A stretch of 64,000 nucleotides of DNA from assembly GCA_026122225.1 (NCBI GenBank), contig JANEZZ010002758.1, positions 124,001 to 188,000 on the forward strand, read 5' to 3'. Source of the DNA: Heloderma charlesbogerti (lineage: Eukaryota > Chordata > Lepidosauria > Squamata > Helodermatidae). The position numbers and the translations under genes were made by a program. Every line of letters starts with the position of its first letter. The stretch's first letter is position 1. The notes below the pieces were generated by a model that searched no databases, was not told the origin of the DNA, and saw nothing but the letters and a program-made list of their open reading frames with translations. Positions 54,909 to 64,000 of the stretch are shown piece after piece.

Positions 54909-57900
54909 GGCCCCAAATGTTCTGTAGTAGCACCTTTGGCCTTGTAGTGACTTGCTATTATTTGAAGATCAGAATAATGCACAACTGGCCTGAGTCTCCT
55001 GCAACAAAAAGATCTAGATATAAATGGCAACTTAAGTACAGAGAGAACAACTACTTCAAAAAGTGCTTTAATATATTCCACAGTTGAAGTGAGAAGTTAT
55101 AAAAACTAGGAAATTCTACATATATGGCCTTAGAGAGATACCGGAGGGTTAAGCCTTCTCAGTCAATTGAAGAGAAGCTCCAACAAAGCTGTACTGTGGC
55201 ATCCTGCCCCTTATCACATTCCCCACTCACCTTGTGTGAGTCATGGAAGGTGGGTAGGATTTGCCTTCAAAGTAGTGTTATGAGATTTGGGATTGGTCTC
55301 CATGACCTCTCAGGGATCCCTCTAATCTGGTAGTTCTGACTGTACTAAAAACTCAGGAAATTGCTAAAGGGAGAAAAACTGGTGTGGCCAGGTCTTGCCC
55401 AGACACGCCTCTGAATGTTAATGAAATGGTTATCAACTGCTACCTTTATGAATGGACCAAGAAGACAGAAAGATGACTCATCCCTTTGCCATCCGCCTGG
55501 TGGGTGGAGGGCAAGCCTGCAATTCTGAAGGCAGACAGAGACCAGACTGAGAAGGATGCAGACTACAGGTCAGGGAACAAAATGGAGCTGTGAAAGATTT
55601 TATTGTGTCTTTTGTGATGTTGATGCTGTGCACCTCCACCTATGCTCAATCTATATATTTGTAAATAAATGCAAATATTACAAAATGCCATAAGTCTCCA
55701 GTGACCCTGTTCAAAGGAAACCCAACACAGGGCAAGCCCTACAACCTCACCACACATAAATTGAGGTGCACTTATGAGTAGGAAGTACTGGGTCTTCCAG
55801 AACCTGCTTTCAAAAGCAGGAGGCACTATTCACAAAAGACTCCTGCTATTTTTTTTTAACGTTACCTAAACCGCAGATTAAAGATCTCCAGGAAGGCTGC
55901 TGGGCATCCTGCCCACCAGAGTGCCAAGACCATTCACGCTTGGGAAGCAATTGATTCGATTTGTGGATACCTGCTTTTGAGGGTGTGGCAGGAACACCTT
56001 ATGTTCCTTCCTTTGACCTTACTCCACCTGCTCCTGGCCCCTTATGCATGGCTTAATTTCTGCCAACAGCAAAGGCATTTTAGGATAGAATGAGGCTGCA
56101 TTGAAGTACATAAGTCCCAAGATAAATGGATAGGAAGTTTCACAGCCCTAAAGCAATTCTGCTTATTTCATTGGGCTTGCATGAGTACATTGTGCAGGCA
56201 ATCCAGACACAGATGCTGGAGGAGAGATGGTATCTGAATTGGGTGTAAGTTAAGATATTTGGCAATGAAGACAGGATTCTGTTACACAAAGTGCAGAAAT
56301 ATGGAATGGGCTGCTAGCATCTCAAAGCCATTAAGAATGAAACGATTGTCAGATAAAGCAATGTAGTTCATGGCGGGGAAAGGGTGAGGAAGGAACAGAG
56401 AGTACGGCTGCCAGCTAGATTCCAGTTAATTTTTCATGTGAATTTATCATTGTATATAAGAGAGATTGAATTAGTAGCACTGACAGGAACCAGGCCATGG
56501 TAAAAGCTTCCTGCTTTCAGCGCAGTTCTCCGCCCATATGTACTGCAGCCTTGGCTGTCTCCAGCATTCTTACTCTACTTAGACCGTTAGGGATGTGCAG
56601 GCTTGCTGTCCTATGCTGTGACAAGTAGCTTGCTGTCCTGCATTGTGGCAGGAGCGCAAGAATGGGTTTTAGTGGTTTTACTGAGCAATCTCTCTCAGGA
56701 CTTGATCCCAAGCTCCAGGCTCAACCTGATGTATTAGCATGCTTCCAAAGTATTGCAAGGTAAGCATGGGGGAGGCAATTGGGGAATTGCTGGCAACAGT
56801 GTTGTGGAGGATAAGAAAAGGAGAGGGGAGAGAGGTTGAAAACAAACTGGGAAAAGAGCTCCATAGGGTTCTTGAAGTGGGCTTAAGGGTTAACCAAACA
56901 AGCCACTGGATACAAAGAGGTTTCCAAGTAGTGCGTCCACCTTGAGGGACCCTGCTTTATGTGGGTACACAGAGGAATTGCTTTCTCTGTAAACAGGAGA
57001 ACTCTGTGCAGATCCATACACAAAAAAATTCCCTCTGAATAAAAAGTGATTTGAAGACCAGTTTTCTTCTGTAGGGAAATGATGCCGTACCTTGAAGAGG
57101 TCCTGTATATCCTGGGCTGATAGGGGCTAAGGGAACAAGCTGAAATTGGACAGACCTGGCTGTCAAAAAATCAGTTATTTCTACATGTCCAGCCTGTTCC
57201 TTTAGGCCTAATTCATACATTATTGGAACAGCTGCAGAGTCATGTTTGCTTGGTTGGATCCCACAGTGCCCCAGAAACAAATAACTAGGTTCTAGTTTAG
57301 AGTCCATGGCAGTGATCAGAAGGTGATATAAATGCCTGTGAGTGGGGCTGGGGCCTAAATGCAGAATCAGAACTATTCACAGCAGTTCCCACTAGAAAGG
57401 GGCAAGCCACTTTTCAAAATGAATAACAGCTTGCCTCTTCTGAAGAGTGAATTGCTCTAGTGGTAACAAGAAAATGCTGCAGCTGGGTATATGCCTCTTC
57501 TTGCATTTGTTTTGCATTGTTCTTCCTTGGATCGCTAGCTAGATTCTTGGCTTCCCAGTGCAATCATGATCATGCAGTCCCCTGCCAGATTATTAGCTAG
57601 ATCGAGCTTCCCCGCCCCACTAGACTATTCTTTAACCAACCTTAGAGAGTGTATTTGTAAGTTTCATTTACGATAACGTTTATAATTCATCTAGCAATTT
57701 CAGTCACTTATAAACATCATTTCCCTATCTTTTTCTTTTTATGAGGCTATTGCACTTCCCTGAGCAAGGCATTCTGTTTGATGAATTCGAGCAACATTTT
57801 CTCCAAAGAAAAGATTTAAAATGAGTGTGTGAGGCAGACGGGCAGGCAGCGGTGGGGGGAATAAATGACAAAAACAATTATTCTAATCATATTTAATAGC

Positions 57901-58480
57901 ATCTCTACAGAAAAAGAAGGAAGGAATGCAGCTGCTTTGGAAGCTCAAGCCTTGGGAGTTACTGGGAATAAATTACATCAAGATTGTTATTTTCTACTGC
58001 CATTAACTTTGCATGCATCCATGTGTGGTTGCATGCAGATAGTCCTGCTGCTTGGGCATAATTCCATTTATTTCACTGGACTAACTTCAATTCTATGTGA
58101 AGCAGAGATGGGCAGAAGGCAGATCAGGATCTGCTGGTAGACCTCTGGTTGGTCTGAGTAGATCAGCTCCCAAGTTTCTAACCACAGCAACATCTAAAAA
58201 TATGTTTGCCCCTTAATTAGGTTGCTGAAAAACAACTCTTAGGGGAAGACCATTGATGGATTTTTGTCTGGATGGACTGTTGAGCTTGGTTCTTGTATTG
58301 ATCACAGATTCAGAGGCACCCTATCCCTTAAGTTGGAGCATATGTCCACCTGCCCATGCCACTATTTTTCACCTGGCTTTGGTTTGTTGGACCTCAGGGT
58401 TCTAGTAAAAAACAAAGTAGATTCCACAAAGCTGAGGTCTGTCTAGACCCTGTAGAGGATTGTCACCAAACCATTTAAGG
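54909..58480. other. about 3.5 kb without recognised features
   Basis: No supported exon or repeat. A family E-like left end occurs at about 58105 ('CAGAGATGGGCAGAAGGC'). Confidence 0.45.
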
Positions 58481-58519
58481 GAGCTTTGATTCTTCTTGGC
58501 TCAGCAGACACTGACCTGG

Positions 58520-58692
58520 TTGGCATGACATGACAACCCACTGTGGCTTAATGTACCCATGGGGGCTGTTGCTTTGTGCTGGGTGCCCACAGGCACCTGG
58601 CTTACCATGGCTTGTTGTGTCGTGCGGTGCAAATGCATCGCATGTCATGGGTTATTTGAGGGTTTTCATGGGTTATTTGAGGGTTTTCAGTA
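58520..58692. repeat. foldback remnant with a 21-bp tandem duplication
   Basis: 'TCATGGGTTATTTGAGGGTT' is repeated immediately (58647-58688). Weak inverted similarity links 'CCCACTGTGGCTTAATG' and 'TTACCATGGCTTGTTG'. Confidence 0.45.
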
Positions 58693-58834
58693 ATGAGCAG
58701 GGAAAAATAACAGGCCACAAATTTGTTACATTCCTCTTCTCATTACTGAGAGCATATACGTTCTGTATATGCAGTGGAAAATATGTGTTGAGGTTTCTGG
58801 ATCATAATTATATGCTATTCCTTTAAACTTTTTC

Positions 58835-59096
58835 CATTGAGACTGTGGAACTCCCTCAGAGAAGTGTGGTTGGCCCCTTCTTTTCAAGCTAGCTACTCAG
58901 ACATTTTTATAGCACTGGGCTTTTAGCATGGATTAAAGTCCTGGGTCCCTGTTCTTATGCTGAATTGTTTTATCCTGCTTTGGTTTTAATGTATGAAATT
59001 GATTTTAGTATCTGAACTGTTTTTATGTATCTTACTATTTATTTATGTATTTATTTTGTATGGTGCTTACAGTTTATTTATAAAGCGAAAGCAGGG
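58835..59096 (+). mobile_element. LINE (L2-type) 3' end
   Basis: 'GACTGTGGAACTCCCTCAGA' matches the 'LWNSLP' block of L2. A T-rich UTR and the tail 'ATTTATAAAGCGAAAGCAGG' follow. Confidence 0.6.
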
Positions 59097-59270
59097 TATA
59101 TTTTTAAAGATATATACACACAGAAATGCATAAAATAATGCAGTCCTCAGCCTAATTGCATACACATGGGGGGAGCTCAGAGGAAGAGAAAAAAGGCAGT
59201 AGAGGAAGCTGAAATGGGTGGAGTGATGGAGGAGTTGAGACCTCTGTAAATGATTATTTTAGACCTCTGC

Positions 59271-59271
59271 T

Positions 59272-59319
<48 letters not shown>

Positions 59320-59350
59320 CACACACACACATATATGTATGTATACGTGT
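59271..59350. repeat. (TC)n then (CA)n/(TA)n microsatellite
   Basis: About eighteen TC units are followed by CA and TATG units. Open frames here encode only Arg/Glu repeats and are not genes. Confidence 0.9.
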
Positions 59351-59709
59351 ACATGTGTATACCATGTCTGACTTTGTACTCATGGCACTAGACTTTAACT
59401 AAAAAAATGGTGATTAGTGAATAAGGCAGAGGCTGAAATGGGCAGAAGACCAGCATCCCACTGAATTTGTATGAAGAAACTTCCTTTTATGGCACGGTTT
59501 ATGTTGCCCCTTTCTAATCAATTCTTATCAAACATTTTTGTGATAACTCACTATAATTATTTGTGGCCATCTGGAATTCTGTTTCTACAGTTAACATAGT
59601 TTTGCAATATGATTTTGCAAGTCTATATGACATCTTTATTTGTTTTCATGTTGATTGAAGGCTTGTGATGGCTTTTCTCTATGGGTGCTTCATTTTTTCC
59701 TTCTTCTGA

Positions 59710-60518
59710 GGTCTTCTTCACACAGAGCTTTTATCCTGCTATTGAGATTGCTCACACACAGAAGTTTGCGGGCCCTTTAGATGACGTCGTGAACCTCCAG
59801 AGCATCTCCTCCACTAAGGGAGCAATCCTATGGCTGCTAGTTAGTGGTTAGATGGCCATAGGATGACTGGTTTTCCGGGAACCGACCTCGGAGCCCCACT
59901 CCAAGGTCAGTTCCTGGAGAACCAACCTTCCCCTGCTTCTGCGCTGCCTTGCAGGCAGCATGGAACAGCCAAAACAGGGCATTCCAGGGGGCATTCTGGG
60001 GTGGGGAAGGCAGAAATGCCAGTATGACACATCCTGTGTGTCATCCAGCAGCCTCCTCCCACACTCTGCCTTCCCGCGCTAGACAGCCAAAATCAGCTAT
60101 CTAGCCCCAAATACAGGGCAGGAGAAGCACGGAGGGAACGATATCTCCTCCATGTTTCTCCTGCCCTGCATTGGATAGGCGGTCACCTCCAAGTTCGGTG
60201 GTGGCCACCTATCCCCATAGGATTGTGCCCAAAATGACCTTTATTCCATTTTTAAATAGCTTGGAGATAATGAGGTATCAAATTACTCCGGTTGTGTTCT
60301 GCTTCAGTTCCCCCCCCCCCTTGAAAAAGGAAAAGCCGCAAGAAGAGGAGCTAGATCAATGAAACGTATGGAAGACTCAGATAAAGGGGAGAAGCAGGGG
60401 GAAAGTGGAGCGGGGAAAGGAAGCACGTGTAAAGGGAGTCTGTTGTGATCTTGCATTTAAAATGGAAGCAGAAAGACGCGTTTTAAATGCAGGATTTTAG
60501 GCTGGTATAGAGATGCTC
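59710..60518. mobile_element. family D MITE interrupted by family C
   Basis: The ends GGTCTTCTTCACACAGAGC and GGCTGGTATAGAGATGCTC match family D at 39676 in reverse orientation. TGA stands on both sides (59707-59709 and 60519-60521). It is split at 59818-60230. Confidence 0.65.
59818..60230. mobile_element. family C Harbinger-like MITE, nested
   Basis: GGGAGCAATCCTATGG and CATAGGATTGTGCCC are the ends. TAA lies on the left and AAA on the right. It is in reverse orientation relative to 23984 and 40990. Confidence 0.7.
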
Positions 60519-62075
60519 TGAATTTGGTGTTTGTTCCCCTTTTATTCTCTGCGAGGCCTGTTTTGTCTCTTGAGCTTTCCGATTGAACTTGAACTTTTTT
60601 TCATTGATCCCTCACTTTGTTTGTTTCAATAAAGTGTTCTGCTGACAGTGATTTCTCTTGCCCTGTTTGCTAGCTGTCAGAGGTACACATGCCATACTGT
60701 GGTGTATTCTCTTAATGCCAGTTTCTATTGTCACTTTGTGACAGAGGAAAGACTCAGCTCATTGTAGGGACTCTTGACTGCTGATTCAACTTGTTTATGA
60801 AGCACAACCCATTTGTTTTATTTAGATTAAGTCCCAATAGGTTTGGGACAGTGCAATGAATCTTAACATCTCTGCAGTTGTTCGCTTTCAGGTTGCTGTT
60901 GTATTAGATACTTTGTTGGCCACCGCTCTATGGGATTGACGTTCTGGAGCTGGACATGGGAAATTCAGGTTCAAATCTGTGGTCAGCTATGTAGCAGTCT
61001 TCAGGGGCTTGAGCAAGTTATTATCAACTTAACGTACCTTGTTATGATTGAAGGCCATTCACCCCCATTAGGAAGCAAGATTAGGTTTACCATCAAATAT
61101 ACCCTCAATAGTGAACTGCTGCCAGTCACAGCTTCCTCTCGAGTGCACCTTGTAGGATATACATGTGTTTGCAAACTCATATTTGTCGCCTTCACACTTT
61201 CTATTTTTATAAGTACAGTTAAAATGTTTTACGTGTACACTGGAAAGATGCAGTTTATGAAGTAGGAGTGGAGAGAAATTCATTTGGTTTGCATTTTAAT
61301 GCAGACTTACCTAATTTCAGAATTTTGAACCAATATCTGAACCCAAATTCCTTCAAAATTTGCACTTCTCTGAATTTTCTCCAATCAGAAATTGTGTACA
61401 AATGGGTACATTAGCAGAAAGTACACACAAAAATTCATATATTAGTGAAAATAATGTTCCAATCTGTATTATATTAGGGGAAATGAAAACATGGGAGGGC
61501 TACAAATTTAAGGCAACTTCGTCTGGACCCCCTATAGAATTCTGTGAATAAGGCAATATGATAGCACAATAAAAGCCTTGCCTGGAAGCATTTTAAGTCA
61601 CTTGTGACTTTTCAGAATAAAAATAACTACTCTCTTGAGGTACCTGTGGCAGGATGATTTGCATGTATGTGGTAGGAGCCAGCTGCTCCAGAACCAGAAA
61701 ACAAGCGGCAGCCTTCACCTGGGAATCCTGCTTAGTTCCACTGCTAAACTTTTATTTCATAGCATTTCTGAATCTCCTTTTCCATATTGGGTGGTGCAAA
61801 ATGACATAAACAGAAATGATAAAACCATCAGCATGTGATCCCTCTGAAGTAAAGCACTTTTAAGTTCTATTCAGTGCTTGTACTTAAGCTTGTGCTTAAA
61901 ACTAGCCTCCATGTATTTTAGCGGAGCTTGAAATAAAGTGAAGAGCTTTGGCTGGATCGTATCCTAATATCATTTAAAATTACATTAAAAGCACAAAGCA
62001 GCAGAGAGCCAACAGCAGCAAACAGATTTAAAAGCAGTCTGTTAATAAAAGTCTGCAGTTGCCTGAGATAACAAA
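60519..62075. other. mostly unrecognised sequence
   Basis: A possible polyadenylation signal 'TTTCAATAAAGTG' is at about 60630, and a hAT-like left end 'TAGGAGTGGAGAGAAATTC' is at 61263. No genes are supported. Confidence 0.4.
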
Positions 62076-62079
62076 AGTA

Positions 62080-62165
62080 AAATCCTATACATGTCTACTC
62101 AGAAGTTAACCAGTTGAGTTAAATGGGGCTTACTTCCAGGAAAGTATATATAGGATTGTACTGTA
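62080..62165. repeat. family F repeat
   Basis: 'AATCCTATACATGTCTACTC' to 'GTATATATAGGATTGTACTG', followed by TAA and preceded by TAA, forms a decayed foldback. Confidence 0.5.
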
Positions 62166-62255
62166 AGAAAGCTTTTATGCTGCTGATGGAAAATGTATGG
62201 TGTGAAGCCCAATGAGTTCCAAAGAGTAGGTATCACAACTAGTAACCACCTGTGC

Positions 62256-62545
62256 TTATCTGGAATTTCCAGATTCAGAGTCTATATGCCACTGAACTCC
62301 AGTTGAACACTGGTTGTAGGCTTCCCATAACATTAGTGGGCTTTCCAAGCTTCTGGTTGGCCAATGCGGGAACACAGATGCTGGACTACTTCTGGGCCTC
62401 CCACGAGCAGTTGGTTGGCCACTGTGTGAATAGCATGCTGGACTAGGTAGGGCTTTGGTCTGATTTAGCATGGTTCTTTGTGTGTTCTTATGACTAGATG
62501 GACCTTTGGCTTGATCCATCAGGGCTTTTCTTATGTTCTTAACTG
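62256..62545 (+). mobile_element. CR1 3' end, internally duplicated
   Basis: 'TTGGTTGGCCACTGTGTGAA', 'CTGATTTAGCATGGTTCTTT', and later 'ATGGACCTTTGGCTTGATCC' with 'TTCTTATGTTCTTA'. The terminal CR1 phrase occurs twice. Confidence 0.7.
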
Positions 62546-63399
62546 TAAAGACTTTGTTTGGTTTTTATTTTTGTCTTTCATTTTAAGTGATTGAGATCAG
62601 GTAATGTTTAAACAGAGTGATGCGGTGGAGGCCGGAGGAGAGATTTTGATTCACTGAGCTGCCTCAGTGGCAGGAGAAATAGAATACGTTCATTGGACAC
62701 TCTTGATTTGTGAGGGGAACTATGAGTGCCTGGCTTTAATTTATGAGACATGTTTTCCAACTAAAGGAGGACACCTTCATATTTGTATTTGCTAGTTTTT
62801 CATCTGGCCGTGATGTTGTGAACATGTGTGGCAACAAGGGAATTGAGGAATTGTTGATTGAAGAGAACCATGGCTGCCCTCTCAGAAAGAATTAAGCAGG
62901 GAAATCATCACTGCTTTCTTCTCAAAAGCATTTCCATTTTATCTAATCTATTTTCCATTGGCATAGGTGGCACCAGAGGGGGTGGGCAAGTGTCTCAACA
63001 GGTGAGTTGTTTCCCTGCCCCCACCCAGCTTTTCTTTGTTTCAGAAATCTAACATGTGGCACAAAAAATCCCTTTGAAATGCTCATTGCTTCTTCTGTAC
63101 TCACCCCCAATATTTTTTTCTCCTGTCATCCCTGTCAGTTGACCATTATCACCTATCCATAGTTCTGAGAACAGCAGAAACTGTAACTGAATGTAGAATT
63201 GCCCTGCATCTTGAAGGACAAGCTGTTTTGTCAGGGCCAGCTGCTTAAGATTTATCCCTAGGTGTTGGAAGTTCTAGTGGGAAGAGTTACCTACCACTTT
63301 GCATTTCCTTTTACAAATGTGTTCAGAGTACCACTTTGACAGGCAGTTTACTGCTGGAACTATCATTGCAGGATTTGTGTTAGTGCTTGCTTAGTGGCT

Positions 63400-63960
63400 T
63401 ATGGATGTGCGAACTCTCCCCCGTTCAGGTTCTCCAGACCCCCGCCCAGCCCCTGACCCTGCTCGCCAGTCCCCGGACCACGCTCAAGCCCCTGCCATGC
63501 TCAGTGAGCAGCCCGCGCTCACCCCAGTGGCCTTGTCGAGCTCTGCAGTCACCATTTTTTAAAAAAATAAAATGGCGATCGCAAAAATGTGCATGTCTTT
63601 GTTTGCTCAGGAATGCACATTTCTGTGAATGCGCATGTTCTCGTGTGCAAAATGCAATTTTTGTGAAGGCTCACATTTGTGTGTGTGCAAAATGGCTCGT
63701 TTTTAAAATGCGCACTTTCACATATGCGAATATGCGCATTCGCAAAAATGTGCATTTTTGCGCAAATATGCACATTTTTGCCATCGCCAAAAAATGCCGA
63801 CTGCAAAGCTAGATGAGGCCGCTGGGGTTAATGCAGGGTGTTCACCGAGCATGGACAGTGGGCAAGCAGGCACAGGGGCTCGGCCAGTGGGGCTCGGGGG
63901 TGCGGGCAGGGGCGGTTCCACCAGATTCCCAGACTGAATCAGGCACCCCCACCATCCCTA
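63400..63960. mobile_element. hAT-like element with GCGCATTTTTG-type array
   Basis: TATGGATGTGCGAACTCTCC on the left and CCCACCATCCCTA on the right. The middle (63575-63800) is packed with inverted GCAAAAATGYGC-like motifs. The target octamers TAGTGGCT and TTAGCTGT do not match, so the limits are tentative. Confidence 0.5.
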
Positions 63961-64000
63961 TTAGCTGTAGTTCTTGTGTTGCTTTTAGCTTAACTTCTGC

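Noticed and set aside
59177..59383. open frame with an Arg-Glu repeat
   Set aside because: It is a translated (TC)n microsatellite.

Overview
This window looks like intergenic or intronic DNA from a squamate reptile (a lizard-type genome). The grounds are two full Sauria-type SINEs carrying the Bov-B 3' tail (20663-21000 and 35103-35371), abundant CR1 and L2 LINEs with recognisable reverse-transcriptase ORFs, MIR-like SINEs, and a large crowd of palindromic DNA-transposon derivatives. There are no operons, ribosome binding sites or bacterial features. Almost every open reading frame is a LINE remnant or a chance frame through a palindromic repeat.

Layout. 1.4-4.3 kb: a decayed minus-strand CR1 with remains of ORF1 (coiled coil and esterase), endonuclease and RT, and a 34-bp Bov-B-type tail inserted in its 3' end. 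4.3-10 kb: short foldback elements, an L2 3' end, a MIR and hAT-like MITEs. 10.1-16 kb: a nearly complete plus-strand L2 split by two large palindromic hAT-like MITEs and by a tail-only L2 insertion beside the YADD box. 16-24.5 kb: hAT-like and Harbinger-like MITEs, a long TIR element, a Sauria SINE and L2 3' ends. 25.6-36.7 kb: four more large palindromic MITEs (family A), a tandem repeat, a MIR and a second Sauria SINE. 37-43 kb: Harbinger-like MITEs, a solo LTR with a 5-bp target duplication, a nested pair of MITEs, and CR1 3' ends. 43-50 kb: mostly unique sequence, two tRNA-derived SINEs, a hAT-like MITE, and a short ORF matching the C-terminus of nucleoporin NUP42. 50-52.7 kb: the best-preserved LINE, a minus-strand CR1 with one frameshift in its RT. 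52.7-64 kb: mostly unique sequence with an LTR-like segment, hAT-like and Harbinger-like MITEs, and CR1/L2 tails.

Host coding content is slight. There are three candidates: the NUP42-like terminal segment (48437-48586, +), a 71-codon open exon-like block with AG/GTGAGT borders (34309-34521, +) and a 97-codon open exon-like block with AG/GTAGGG borders (24687-24979, -). I could not name the last two.

The most interesting signal is family A: seven long palindromic elements (about 520-910 bp when complete). Five have exact or near-exact 8-bp target duplications. All have TAGGGATG...CATCCCTA-type ends, nested copies of a 'GATAGGCTACGT' hairpin, and consensus splice donors near their ends. Target duplications, ends and nesting were read directly from the sequence. 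Superfamily names (hAT, PIF/Harbinger) are inferences from end motif and duplication length, since no transposase is present in the window.
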